Assembly: GCA_037954235.1 (NCBI GenBank)
Contig: JBBMOA010000018.1
Span: 6,446,501-6,510,500, forward strand
From: Aulostomus chinensis
Taxonomy: Eukaryota; Chordata; Actinopteri; Syngnathiformes; Aulostomidae
Direction of reading: 5' to 3'
Length of the DNA: 64,000 nucleotides
A model generated the notes under the pieces. That model searched no databases and was not told where the DNA came from. It saw only the letters and a program-made list of their open reading frames with translations. Every line of letters starts with the position of its first letter. Within the stretch, counting starts at the first letter, position 1. The position numbers and the translations under genes were made by a program. Below, piece after piece: positions 38,565 through 51,073 of the stretch.

Positions 38565-39599
38565 CTCCTTTTTTTGTCAAGGTTATCATCTGAATTATTT
38601 ACTCATGATCCAAAACACATTTTGTGCAGTGACGTTGACCTTTGACCAACAAATCTAATTGATTCTTTCCCGAGTCCAAGTGAGCGTTCGGGCAGTGAGC
38701 TTCAACTCCCTCTCGCTTTTCGTACCATCACATTTATTTAAAAAGAGATGCAAAGGAGTGTACTGACATTGATGACTATATGAATACAGAAACTTTTCTT
38801 TTCTCAGCAACTTCTTGTGTTGGGGAGGTGATAGATTTAGAAGGCAGCACAGGCCTGGGGCTATTGTCTCTGGGTTCCACTGGAGGAGGAGCTCTAGGGA
38901 GTATTGGAGAAGGAGACAAGAATGTAAAAGAAATTAAATAAAATGAATAACATAACTTTTTTTTTTGGGGGGGGGGGTGGGACTGTTTAGGAGCTCCCAA
39001 AAAGGAACAGTGAAACTTAAAGTTACTGTATAAATCAACAACTCTGTGACAGTAAACTCTCAGTACCTCTGGAAAGGTGAAATGAAATTGAAAAGCAATG
39101 CCATGTAGTCTGCAGCTTATTTAGGCCACACGACTCTCTTGGAGTTAGTGTTTGAAAAATGCTGACCACTCTATTTGTTAGCAGTTGTTTCCCCTTGAAG
39201 AAGAATGCCCCCAAACAGCCACTGATGAAGTATTCCTCTTAATCATCCCCTTTAACTACTGCACAGGTGTTAAAATAAATATACTCGCGCTCTATGGTTG
39301 CTTTGTGCTTTCAACTACGACATGCACCAATGGATCATGAAGAGGATGCTATCTCGTGACACTGACCCGTGGCTAATCTTTCTAATTAAACAGCAAATTC
39401 AGAGATTTGGAGTCGTAAACACTAGTGTCTGTCTTTATTTATTATTCTTCACCTTCTGTTTAAACAGCTTGGAGGACAAGTCTGTGGTGCGGTAAGATCA
39501 ATGCACTGAAAAATTAAGATAACATGATCAAATAATGTGGCAGCGAATAATAACTCCAATATAAACCCACCTGTGCCTTTATCAGTCCACATTAGGAGG
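38565..39599. other. Unique non-coding sequence
   Basis: No gene recognised. Contains a T run directly followed by a G run (38958-38978). Confidence 0.5.
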
Positions 39600-39780
39600 T
39601 TTGAATGGTGGATGATTCCCACGACTCCCGGAACGCAGCCTCTGCAATGCAAAACGGTGACAGTGACCTTGACCATAGGCTCAAGGATACTTTAACATGG
39701 TCAGTGGGGGTAGAGAGGATCGAACCAGCGACCCTTCCGTTGCTAGACGGCCCAACTACCCCCGAGCCATGCTGCCCCCC
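39600..39780 (-). mobile_element. tRNA-headed SINE, second head type (copy A)
   Basis: Read on the minus strand from 39780: GGCAGCATGGCTCGGGGGTAG (A-box region), CCGTCTAGCAACGGAAGGG, then a B-box GGTTCGATCC, then CACTGACCATGTTAAAGTATCCTTGAGC. The same head occurs in the copy at 52.1 kb. Beyond about 39680 to the left the sequence no longer follows that copy, so the left border is uncertain. The tRNA-like head has no tRNA-like 3' acceptor stem and is not a tRNA gene. Confidence 0.65.
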
Positions 39781-42130
39781 GAAACCAAGATATTGCATTA
39801 AAATCCTTCTAGGCCAAAGTAGGTCCTTGTGTCCAAGATTGACGAGCCATAAGACTCAATTTGGTCCACCAGGTGTAAAAAAGACAAATTATCCTAATAA
39901 TGATAATGATGTTTTTGCTGTTTTCCTTTTGAGTTATGAATCATTAATTAGTTGGTATCTTTTTTTTTTAATTTGATCATTTTGATGGGAACCGGATGGC
40001 TGTCGCTAAGCACTTTCTTATGTCACAGTACTTATATTTTCTCCTGGTTCTGGCTGTTTCAGTTACTTGCAATTTAGAAATAAACTTGCAATGTCATATG
40101 AGCACCTTACAAAACTACATTTTATTACCACTGAAACATATCATGCTTTTATAGAACCTTAGTCGATGTGTATTCAAAGAAACTTGTGTGTTTTTGATTT
40201 GCAAACCGGCAGCATTTCTGTGTTGGAATGAATCATTTCTCCCGATTTATGAGGATTTTTTTTCATTCCATGACAGTTATGGCAAATATGGTTTGTCACT
40301 AGGCAGTTTTGTTTCTGCACAAGATGTCCACAGTTGCATTGAAAAGTCCTGGTGGTTGTTCAGGGTATTTACTGCATTATTATAACATTAAAACTCAGTG
40401 AACAGGACAGATGGCATCTTATGTGGAATAAGCAACAATAACCCAAATGTTCTGGTCACACATTGCTGATTTGTTTTTTCTTTGTACACTAATAATTTTT
40501 TATTATAAAACAGCCATAAGGGCCCAATAAAGTATATATAATCCCCATCTGTCACTCTATTGTATAAGGATTTTTGTCAGCTCTCCCACTTGTGATTGGT
40601 GTGATACTGAAGACCAACAAAGAACAACTATCCTTGGTGTTGGAGGCAGGCAGCGCTGAATTGGAAACCATGGCAACACAGTGCTTGCCTCTCTAATCCC
40701 TTGGCCCCGTCAGAGTGTAGACAAATACCTGAGCAAGCCTATTCAACATCTGCATAAAAGGAAACCTTCCCAATCTGCATGAAATGAAAATACACCAGAG
40801 AGTAACAGCTTTGATGGACTGGACTTAGTCTGGATATCAGCCGCAGATGAACAGGACTGACGCTGTTGCCTCCTCCTGTCTGTTTTTGTTCTTTGTGTAT
40901 TAAATTGTACAATGAGGTGATAAGTTGGGCCCCAGGTTTTCTTTTCCCATTTGAATTTAATAAGGTGTAACTATTTTATCTTTACGTTTCATTCTTAGAA
41001 TCATGCCTCCAGCTGATGTATACTTAATAGTTTCAATCTGTTTTAGTCCATTTTGTTTCTCTTATAATTCACCCTGCAGGGAAAGACTAGATAAGTTGCA
41101 GGCTAAACAAAAATAATATTTCTAGTTATTTGTGTATTGTGTGCTAAATTTATTAAAACCTTTGAAACGCATACAGACTGTAACATCATCTGCAGAGAAG
41201 TCACCATGTTTGTAGCTCGAAGGTTAAATCTGCAGTAAAATTAAAATTTCAAAATTGTATTTTTTTATGCCTACAACCTATCAAAGCCACATAGATTAAT
41301 AATCAATGAGGCAATATTCTTCAAAAGCACGCTGCGGCTGATAATTTGAGTGTTTTATCCGTTCACATTCATCTTTCACATTGCGCTGTGATCAGTGAAC
41401 CTGCAAGTCATTGTAATATCAAAGAGAAAAGCTCCTTCTTGAGTTGCTGTCCTTGAACTTTTCTTGCAAAGGCTATTATTCAAGATGGATAGCGGATAAT
41501 AGAATGGACTGTGTAATTACATCTGCAAGAAAAAAAAATAATTACTGCAAAATGGTTAACAAAAATCTAATTAAAATGAAAATGAAAAAAAAAAAAAAAA
41601 AAGATGAGATTGTCTTACACGAGCTTTACACTGTCACTGTGACCCTGTGCAGCGCTTCACCATCCGAGCGTGGAAAACAGGTGTCACAACAACAGAACCC
41701 CCACGTAGAGGAGCGGGGATCATAATTTCAAAATAGCTCAATAAAAATCAATTGTCTCCAACGTTTGCATTCGGTCGGTGTATCTACCGTTCTCTGAGGG
41801 GAAAACCTGACAGTTCTGTTTTCAAACAAAGGTTTCAAAAGACGAACACAAAACAGGATGTCTCGACACAAAGCGTGAGTCAGCCCACCTTTAACCTTGA
41901 AAACGCAATAATAAAGAACTCTCTGACAGGCAATCAATTCATCAACTAATGAAACAACAAAAAAATGTGAAAAGCACAAGGCCACTTGCATGGACTCCAG
42001 TTCAACCTCACGCTTTGTCTGACTGTCACTGAGGTTCTGATTCACTCATATTAAAGGAAAAGTGTTTCTATTCTGTTTTTTGTTTTTGTTTTTTTGATTG
42101 CAAAACACCACTTTTCATATGCATTATGAC
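39781..42130. other. Unique non-coding sequence
   Basis: No gene recognised. A conserved-element-like stretch with an RFX X-box-like word lies at 40590-40800 (see findings). An A run of 18 occupies 41585-41602. Confidence 0.5.
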
Positions 42131-43167
42131 CAGAGGTGGCAATTAAAGTACATCATATTTATTACTAATTCAACTGATTTATTCAGGAAATAAAGGTTTT
42201 CAAATGTACTGAATCTCTTTTGTGCTCTGTTTTCAGAGTTTGCTTGTTCCCTTTCATCCCAGTCATCGCTCACGTCAAAGCTACCACTCCCGACACTGCA
42301 CGAGCATCACATGTTCACTACTTTAGACACTTTCTTTGTGGTCTAGTGTCTCTAATTAATCTCTTCTCTTCTTTTGAACTAGTGAATATGGCAGGTGTCC
42401 TCGTAGAGCTTCTTACAATTTCAGGGACATCTTCTCCTTCCTCCCTTTCCTCTGTTTTAGCAATTGCAACCAACACTGAAGCCCCTCTCATGCCGCCTTG
42501 TGGTAACTTACCATCTCCAGTCATTTCAAAAAAAGGAAAACAGCACAGGGGTCTGCAGCTGTAAGGGTAAGTAGTTGCTGGCCTTGTGAATGGGTTTTGC
42601 CCTGCTGCTCAGAATTCATTGTGCTGAAATTCTGGCAGTAGACAATCAAATGGAAGGGGGCTGTCCCCGGATTTCAAACCGGATCAACGCAGCCATTCTG
42701 TGGGAAGAGCTCCCTGCCATGCAGTTGGTAAAATCTGCCCTCACTGTAGTCTGTATGTTCAGCGAGACTCAAAGCCATCCAGTCGTGCGTCACAGTGATG
42801 TTCTTGGAAGCACCTGCATGTGATCACAGCCTTGGATCGCAGCAGCCGCTCTTTAAAAGATGTGCTTTCCTGGGGATACTCACACAGGTTAACAGTTGTC
42901 AGGGTGGTGACAGCGCAGCAGTGTGTAAGCTTCTTTGTGTGCAAGACTGCCACACATGTTAAAGAGTGAACAAGTTATCAGTTCCCTGACACAAAACTCT
43001 CTCATTTCATCATTTTCGGTTGCTGTGCATCAACTGAAGTCACAACAGGCCTTGTATAAATGTACAAAGTACTCATTTGTTTTAAAATGTGGGAAGTTAA
43101 AGTGAAAAGTTGTCTTAAAAATAAGTAGTAAAGCACAGATACCTCAAAAATCTACTTGCCATCTCTG
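42131..43167. mobile_element. Non-autonomous hAT element with unusual interior
   Basis: The left end CAGAGGTGGCAATTAAAGTAC and the right end CTACTTGCCATCTCTG are inverted copies (CAGAGATGGCAAGTAG on the minus strand). Subterminal sequence at the right (AGTACTCATTTGTTTTAAAATG, AAAGTGAAAAGTTGTC, GCACAGATACCT) has the AAGTAC-rich character usual in a widespread fish hAT family. The flanks ATTATGAC (42123-42130) and ATTAAGTC (43168-43175) agree at six of eight positions, consistent with an aged 8-bp duplication. The roughly 850-bp interior is not AT-rich filler and encodes no recognisable transposase; it includes a 114-codon plus-strand open frame (42220-42564) without a known domain. Confidence 0.75.
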
Positions 43168-43684
43168 ATTAAGTCCAAAAATGTGTAAATGTCTCGCATG
43201 TGAAACTGTGCTTTTAATGTGAATGAACCTGCAGAGAACCACGTGCTTCAATTGACACATCAAAGTTAATTTTGCTCGCTACCCTTGAAGAGCATCAGTG
43301 GACAAAGACTACATGATGTAGCCCAACAAGCTCCCCCTCCTGCTTGTCTTTTTCAGTCATGGCTCTGTCAGCGTCCAGAAGAAGACAGCCAGAGCCTCCA
43401 TCGGCGTTCTTTCAGCCAAACACCACAGCGCTCACCATCTGCCAACACACTTGGAGTGTCACCTGTAACATCTGCTGCTCGACCTTGGGTGACCCGCAGG
43501 TAAACAGGTTGTCACCTCTGCTTGGCTGTATCCTCCCTGTTTGTGCTGGGCGGCGCTGTAAGAGTCTGAACCTGAACATTAGGAAACCGGTAACTCACGA
43601 GTCACCTCAACCTGTTCCTGGATTAAGACTCTATCACTTCCTGATCTTTTAACCACCTGCAAGTCCTTAACCTCATTTTCTGAC
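43168..43684. other. Unique sequence with an exon-like segment
   Basis: Between the hAT element and the pyrimidine-rich array. A 143-bp segment (43357-43499) has a good splice-acceptor-like left border and donor-like right border and two open frames; this is described as a finding and not called a gene. Confidence 0.4.
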
Positions 43685-44315
43685 TTTTCTCTCTGTCTCT
43701 CTCTGCTTTTGTCTGTCTCTGCCTCTGTCTTTCTCTGTCTCTCTCTGTCTGTCTCTGTGTCTTTCTCTGTCTCTGTCTATCTGTCTCTCTCTGTCTACCT
43801 CTGCCTCTCTGTCTATCTGTATCTCTCTGTCTATCTCTGCCTGTGTCTCTCTCTATCTGTCTGTCTCGGCCTCTGTCTGTCTCTGTCTCTCTCTGTTTGT
43901 CTCTGCCTCTGTGTCTTTCTCTGCCTCTGTCTGTCTGTCTGTATCTCTGCCTCCGTCTGTCTCTCTATCTGTCTCTCTCTGTCTACCTCTGCCTCTGTGT
44001 CTCTCTCTCTGTGTTTGTCTCTGTCTATCTCTGCCTGTGTCTCTCTCTCTCTTTCTGTCTCTGTGTCTTTCTTTCTCTGTCTATCTGTCTCTCTCTCTCT
44101 CTGTCTACCTCTGCCTCTGTGTCTCTCTGCCTCTGTCTGTCTCTCTCTATCTGTCTCTCTGTCTATCTCTGCCTCTGTGTCTGTCCCTGTCTGTCTGTCT
44201 CTCTCTGTCTTTCTTTCTCTGTCTATCTCTTTCTGTCTATCACTGCCTCTGTTTCTGTCTATCTGTGTTTGTCTGTGTCTATCTATCTCTGTCTCTGTCC
44301 ATCTCTCTGTTTCGG
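43685..44315 (+). repeat. 630-bp (TCTG/TCTC/TCTA)n array
   Basis: A long imperfect tetranucleotide array in which TCTG, TCTC, GCCT and TCTA units alternate. Almost no A and few G other than in TCTG occur on the plus strand, so strand asymmetry is extreme. All three plus frames are open over long distances (Ser/Leu/Cys/Val-rich peptides up to about 250 residues), which follows from the absence of stop codons in the repeat and is not coding evidence. Confidence 0.95.
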
Positions 44316-45960
44316 TCTTACTTTTTACCTTTTTGACGTATCATTACAAACCAGACTTTTGTGTTCTTTTTAAATCATTATGTAAAAGGATACTTCATCT
44401 TTATGACACAATGGTAAAACTGTTTGTTTCATCTGAAAATTCCTCACCAATTTCTTTTTCCAAGCCTTAAATAAACACTTAAGATTTTTTTTCAGTATGC
44501 CCAAAATCTTGTTCTATCAAATGGATGTGTATGTGAATAGCAGCTAATTATACTATTTTCTGGTGTTTGCTCTTAGGACGCATTCCACACACGTGCTGTA
44601 TCAGCGTCTATCAGAAGACTTATTTTGTGCATGCAAAATACAAATAACAACGGCGATATACATGCGCGAAGGGGAGGAGAGACTTTAACCTGTAGGATTA
44701 TTAAGATTGGGGTAAAGACTGACCTCTTTCACAAGTCCCATCCCAGACTGGATCCATTTTGGTTAACAGTATTATTGCACACACTGTAGCTGCTCCATCG
44801 AATTCGATAATATTCCCTATTTCGAACATTGCCTCCACGCACGACCGTGATGACAAAATCCTGTGAATCCTTTCTCCCTTGCACACATGGCAAGAAACCA
44901 ATATAAGGCAAACTACACTATTTCTGGGAAAATACTGGGCCTCATATGAAACACTACATTAGCAGAAATATCCCAAAATGCATTGCAGTAGTGACCACAA
45001 TGTATGTAAAACACAATGGATGTTTTGTTTGGTCATATTGTTATACGAAAAGCGTCACCTCGGTTACAGTTCTTCAACACTTCAGAAATCTCCCAGGAAG
45101 GCATGTTTATTTACGCTAAAGTATGCAGCACGTTTATTAGTATGGAGTGCATCGCGTTTGACTCTGGTCACAGCATGTGACTCTGGCCCTGCTGGGTGTT
45201 TAAGACATTGATCATTCTAAAGTCTAGAAGCACTGGGGGAAACAACAAAATCATACTTGAACTCCTTACTGGATTATGTGTGATGGTGTAGCTTAACTGA
45301 ATAAATATTTATTGATCCTTTCCCCTCCTTTCCATCACATCCCTCTGTCTCTGCAAACGGTTTTCTCGCCTTTGTGCGTGTATGAAGGTACGCTTGCATG
45401 CAACGTGCATGTTTAATTCTCTGAAAATGAATGAAAAAGTCATTGATCATTCTTGCTCCTATTCTGCCACAATCAGTCAGACACGTGTGACAAATTAACA
45501 AGACACACCGGTAACATACAACCATAATAACCATGGGTATTGCATGCTATGAAAGGCATGAAACATAAATGGGTGAAACGGTTAAGATTTGAAGAAACGG
45601 AGCTCTCAGCACATCAGCTTTTTTGTTTGCCAGCGTGGTTTTAAGATGGTTTACAAGGGAAGCACATCCACCACTAATGGAATGAATAACATGATTTATT
45701 TAGTATGTGCTTCCAGGATATTTGATATGCGTGGCTACGTTTAGCCCATAGCCTCATCATAATGAAAAAGCAAGCAGTCAGAGTTGCAGAAGAGGCATCT
45801 TACTGGAAGACGAGAGAAAACTCTGCCTGAGGCTCTGTTAAATGATGCTCCTCTTCCACAGTCACACCCTCATTTCTCTTCTTGTCAATACAATTCCCAG
45901 TGGTAGAGATGGGTAAAACACATTAAAATATGCCCGGCTGAAAATTACAATAGTACTTGT
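44316..45960. other. Unique non-coding sequence
   Basis: No gene or mobile element recognised. Confidence 0.5.
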
Positions 45961-46960
45961 AACTTGGGGTGGGCATTCTCACATACGGAGGCTGATCAGA
46001 TTCACATCTCAATGCATGTACAGCAATATAACGTGACAAATTTTTAGATGCTGTATGATACAATCCGATGATTAGAACCCTCATATTGTGAGTCTGTTAC
46101 TCAATATTTGCGAAAAGAAATGACAGATTTACCAAAACCTGTAACAAGAGAGATAGAAGAGGACATTTCAGTGGCGTCCACACCTCATTAGGAATCTCAC
46201 TGTAAACCAGAATCTGCAATCCATGTTGACGATAAAAGGACATGATCCTCTGTTTCAGATGAAGATGCTGTGGTTTTGATGATGAGAATTGCAGAGGAAG
46301 TGGGGTGTGGAGAAATGTTTTGATGCTACCTTTTAAGCTTGAAGCTGCAGGGGGTTCACTCACATCGCCTCGCTCTCCCAAAATGACTCCACGACGTCTC
46401 CGGATGTGGGTCAGGAGATTAGTAACTCTACTTCACTGCTTTTCTCCAAGTTTTACATACATGTTTTGCAGCAACCTTTCTTGTAAAACCTGAACTTATT
46501 CCACACCGCAGCACTCATTGTTTGGTAGCACAATGTCAGTTTGTTCACCGTTTGTCAATTTAGGAAATGAAGAGGAGAGACAGGAGATGACGGGGTAGAG
46601 TGAGTCTTGTTTGAGCGAGAGAGCAGGCGTTACATCACTCACAGTGAGCAGTGCAGGGAGAGGAGAACAATCAAACAAAGTCCTAACAACGGCAGTTGTT
46701 TGATGCCAAAAATGAATCACATGCATGTCATGTTGAGGAGTATCACGTATCCGTTTTCATTTCTCATGATTCACTGATCACTGATCCTCATCTGTCAATA
46801 TGTAAACCCCTATTTTTTTTTTCTTAATAAATTTCAATAAAATCTTAATTTCAAATAATGGTAATATTAATTTCAAGTAATGGTAACATGTTAATGTATT
46901 AGTCGTCTGAAATTCTCATGATCAAATTTGAACAATGTGATTCAATTTAATCGCAGGCAG
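45961..46960 (-). mobile_element. Degenerate hAT transposon with BED-finger remnant (borders approximate)
   Basis: The segment carries a broken BED-type zinc-finger coding start on the minus strand (next entry). The left side has TTGGGGTGGGCATTCTC with GATCAGATTCACATCTCAATG, and the right side GATTCAATTTAATCGCAGGCAGCC; these words resemble the terminal regions of fish hAT elements, whose ends read GGGGTGGGCA and contain GATTCA/ATCG repeats. I see no clean terminal inverted repeat or duplication, so the borders are estimates. Confidence 0.5.
46100..46518 (-). pseudogene. ZBED-like hAT transposase pseudogene (N-terminal part)
   Basis: An ATG at 46518 (minus strand) opens a frame reading MSAAVWNKFRFYKKG and then Cys-x2-Cys (CCKTC), which fits the first half of a BED-type zinc finger. 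A TAA follows three codons later. After a frame change, the second half is clear: VTNLLTHIRRRRG, the Asn-Leu-Leu-Thr-His-Ile-Arg block of a BED finger with its first zinc-binding His; the second His is replaced by Arg. The frame continues GVILGERGDVSEPP and stays open for about 90 codons, but I cannot align the rest with the hAT catalytic region. At least one stop, one frameshift and a lost zinc ligand show that it is dead. Intact relatives are transposases that cut at hAT termini. Confidence 0.6.
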
Positions 46961-49900
46961 CCTTAAGCATATGAAGAACTAGTGTGGGCTCTTTCATCAA
47001 TAGGGTATAATTTCCAACTGCTGCTTTGAAGCGTTACGTGAGTTTTCAGGTTAATGGGCAGCTCAACATAGAAATAACCCAACAGTTACCAGTTGGCCGC
47101 ACCGCTGCACTGACTGCTGAGATTTCTACCGCCTCCGGAGAGAGACGGGATAAAAAGGAAAGCTTATTTGCCAAAAAACTGCACGATGGATCTTTAAATA
47201 CATCGAAATTTAAAATGAGATATTATTTACTCCAACGAGAAACACCGTTGCACGCCTTCACCACGTGAGCCTCCCAGAGTGACCTTTGACCACCCAAATC
47301 TTTTCAGTTCATCTTTGAGTCCCAGTGACTGTTTGTTGCAACACTGAAGAAATTCCCTCAAAGCCTTGCTGAGCGATTGTATTAACGGAGTGGGACAGAT
47401 GCACATAAAAATAAACATAAAAACCCATTTCTGTTAGCCAGCTACCTCTATTGGATCCTTTTGGAAGGCTTGTCTCAGCTGAATAGGAGGAACTGCCCTC
47501 CCACCGTGCAAACACCCTTGTTTTACTGTGAATTTTGCTTATTCATGTTCATTTATATTAGATTTAAGTTTATAATAAAGTTAATTCAAGAACCTGTAAA
47601 GTTCCTGGAGGGATGATGTAGATCTAAAAGTGCCAGTTAGATTTAATTTTTGCATAAATCATGTTATGCTGCCAGTTTGAGAGGGCTCAGTGAACACTAA
47701 ACTAATTCATTTCTCAGTATTATAGAAAAATTAGTCAGGAACAAAAGCTGCTGAGAATCCCCTGATGTCATCCTCTCAAGAGTTTGGAAACAATCCTGTC
47801 AACCAGTAAATAACCAGCAAAGACTTTTGAACATTCCGTTTTATACGAGTCCTGTTCCCATGACTGTCTTCGATTTTAGATGCTATTGATAAAACCATTT
47901 TAACTGCCAACAGAAAACAAAAAGGCTTGTGGGGGAACTGAATCTATTTTCAAAGGTGTCCCTCTTTTTTTTGTTGGTCTAGACTATTCAGTGTCCTCAT
48001 TGGGTTAAATCAGCCAAAAGTGTGCCTCAGGGATCCTCATTTGGCTCAGGTGCATTTCTGTGTACCTTTTAATAACCCAAATCATTCCTAAATACAGATC
48101 AGTATCTAAAGCCTTCTAAAATATTATACATAATTTCCAACACTGGTTATTTATTTGGTTATTTTCTTCTATTAAAAAAATACAGTAAAGTATGAGAGAA
48201 AAGTAGCTGCGGGACTTATATCAACTATAAATAAACAAAATCAAAATCCTTTTCTTTTTTTGACCTCTGAATCTCTGTTGTGTTTAGCTGTGGCCAACAT
48301 GTCTGACCTTGTATCAACATCAGCGCCACGGGGAAGGCGCTGGTCTGGTCCAAGGTCAAAGCAGAGAAACATTGACGGCCTTTGCCATCATGACACACAG
48401 GGTTTGAAACGATCTTCCTGACAACCTCAAGCTGTCACACATGAACTACTGTCCGGATTTCTAGTTTTCAAGGGCTTCAGAGTCCCTTTACTCTTAAACA
48501 CAAGTCATCACAGTGAAATTTTTTTTTTTTTTGGAAGAATTAATTATGCACTTTATGTAAGAAATCCTATTTCTGCCGGTGTACAGTTCAACCTTTGACC
48601 TGACAGGTTTCATTACAGCAGTACACTTCCTGGTTAGAAATAATGTTTGTCTGGTTTTTCTTGTTGTTGTTTCCAGTCTTGTTTCAAATTAATGTTCCCC
48701 CGCTCTTGAATAGCGTTTCCTGCAGTGCTGCCATCCATCCCCAGTCATGGGTTATAAGAGAAAATGTAATTTGACACAACAAGACGACACATTTGTGGTA
48801 AGAAATCCAGTTATATCACCAAGCAACTTTGAAGATGATGCTGCCTGCATCTTCCTTAATCTTGTATAATCACTATTTATTTAGCTAAGTTTGTCTTTTA
48901 TAAAGTTCAGAATCACTTATTAAGTTATGAGTAACTTATTTATTTTCTGTCTCATAGCAAGATAACTCAAAAAGTTGTGGATGCATTTTAATTAAATTCT
49001 GTTCTGGAACGTTTAATCCAGTTCTGGAATTACAGCGGAAAGGAGAAAACAGATTCGGACCTGATGACATCGTTTTGCTTACAAAGCCATGGCAGAAGTG
49101 TGTGCTCTCTGGCCTCGCTCGCTTATAATTTTGGAAACAAATGATGACTTAGTTTTTATTAAAAAAAACAACAACAACAAAAGGCATTAAATAAAATACC
49201 TGTGTTGAAATGTAACCCGCGAACCCTGTGTTGAAAAGTATTTTTGACAGGTTTCCCATCATATGCAGTACACATGAGAAGCAAATCATTAGAATTCTGC
49301 TTTTCCCAGAAAACAAATTCTAATTGGGCAGTTTTAGTGGCTTCGGTTTAATGAATTGGTGTCGCTTCCCTCCTTAATAACCAGCATGCTGTATGTTCGT
49401 TGGTCATCCAGCCAGAAATGGCAAAGAGGAAAAAAGAAAAAAGACATGCCATCATTTTTCAGTGCACAGAAATGCCAAGTAAGTAGAAATACCCCTGTAA
49501 TATCAAAGGCAATGTACTGTATATATTTAATAAAACAGTACTTTTGGTGGCACCTTTGATGTTCCCTTCAGAAATTGCTCTTGAGAATTTTCTCTATTTA
49601 TTGCCCCCTCCCACACACACAAATAATGGCCCTTGGCTACTGGCACACCCCAGAATGTTAGTTTCTGATGGGTTAGTCTTTACAGATGTCCCTTCCACCC
49701 ATAATGTTTTCCTCCACAGTTGAAAATGTAGTATTTTTCCCCTGTGTGAGTGTACACAGACTTTTAGAAAATGATTTCTACAGAAATGTTGCCAGCACCG
49801 AAGATGAGGCAGATGAGTTCAGTTGTTGACGTGAGTCTTGTGTTCATTAGGATTAAAAACAGAATATACATCAATTTGACACAAACAGAAGTCTTAGGGT

Positions 49901-50940
49901 CTGTCCCAATTAACATCTCCCTGACACAATCTACAACTAATGAGCAATCCAAACTGTACACAGTTTATCATTAGATGCAGAGTTTCAGATCCAAACACGA
50001 GCGCACCATATGTGGAATATCTCTGCCAGTTTATCAAAGACAAAAACAACAATGTCATAAATAAATGATTTGAGAAGAGTCAAATTTTCTCCCTGATATG
50101 CTCCAGAATTAGGATGAAACAAACTTTAAGCTTCTTCTGTTGTGTCTTACAGATCAATGTGTCAGCTGTTTAAGCTAAATTTGAAGGAAAAGTACAATTA
50201 ATGTATTAGCATTAAGTATCATATATCTTTGATTAAAGAAAACTACAACGTTTTGTACAGGATGTGAAATTGCACTGTGCTATAGACAGTCTCCGTCTAG
50301 ACTGATCATGCTTACTGAATGATTTTTCACACTGATTTAATCTAAATATCCCGCAACAATGAAACATTATGTGACTGATACAGCTTGCAATTGATAAATG
50401 CATCAAAAATTCCATTCAAAGCACACACAAATAAGACATAACAGACAAATCTGCTTTGACGTCAAGGCAGTTCGTTTGAAATATCCACCATGTTGATTTT
50501 CTTGGCAGATTACCTGCAAATATGTGGTGCTTTGTTGGTTGAAATGATTCGATTCAACGCCTGAGAATGTAGAGAGCTAATATGAAACCCTTTGTGTGTG
50601 GCTAAATCATTGGTTGTTGTACACGAGAAGAAAGACTCTGTACGTCACTCAGCAGCAGTTGGGTTGGCTGATGGTCGCTGAAACGATAAAATGTCACTGA
50701 ACACAACATCCATCAGCTCTTGTAGAAATCTCAAATTTCATATATCAACCTCGGTTTGAGAAAATCAGTTTTACTGATGCTCTCACTGGGAAGAACTACA
50801 TGACCCACAATCCTGAAGTGGCACGGCGACATCTGTTTGATGTTGTCGGGTGCATTAAATGTTTTCTCTGTAACACGACCAGTCATTGATCGCTTGAGAG
50901 TGACCTGGCTACAGATAAAAGACTTCCAATTCTAATACTG
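46961..50940. other. Unique non-coding sequence
   Basis: No gene called. One exon-like open segment (47050-47264) is given as a finding. The stretch 48290-48410 contains GGTCCAAGGTCAAAG, which includes an SF-1/ERR-type half-site CCAAGGTCA, but one motif proves nothing. A T run lies at 48519-48532. Confidence 0.45.
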
Positions 50941-51073
50941 TAGATTAGATTAGATTAGATGAAACTTTGTCATTGCACATCACAAGGCAACAAAATGCAG
51001 ATTCCATCTAATTGGAGTTTAAAGTATTAACTGAAGATTAAATCGCATAAGATATACATACATACATACATAT
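50941..51073. repeat. Short (TTAGA)n and (TACA)n arrays
   Basis: TAGATTAGATTAGATTAGAT (50941-50960) is four units of a pentamer. ATACATACATACATACATA lies at about 51056-51072. The sequence between them is unique. Confidence 0.8.

Noticed and set aside
43709..44470. 253-, 176- and 141-codon open frames
   Set aside because: All three plus frames of the TCTG/TCTC array lack stop codons; the Ser/Leu/Cys peptides reflect the repeat and not coding constraint.
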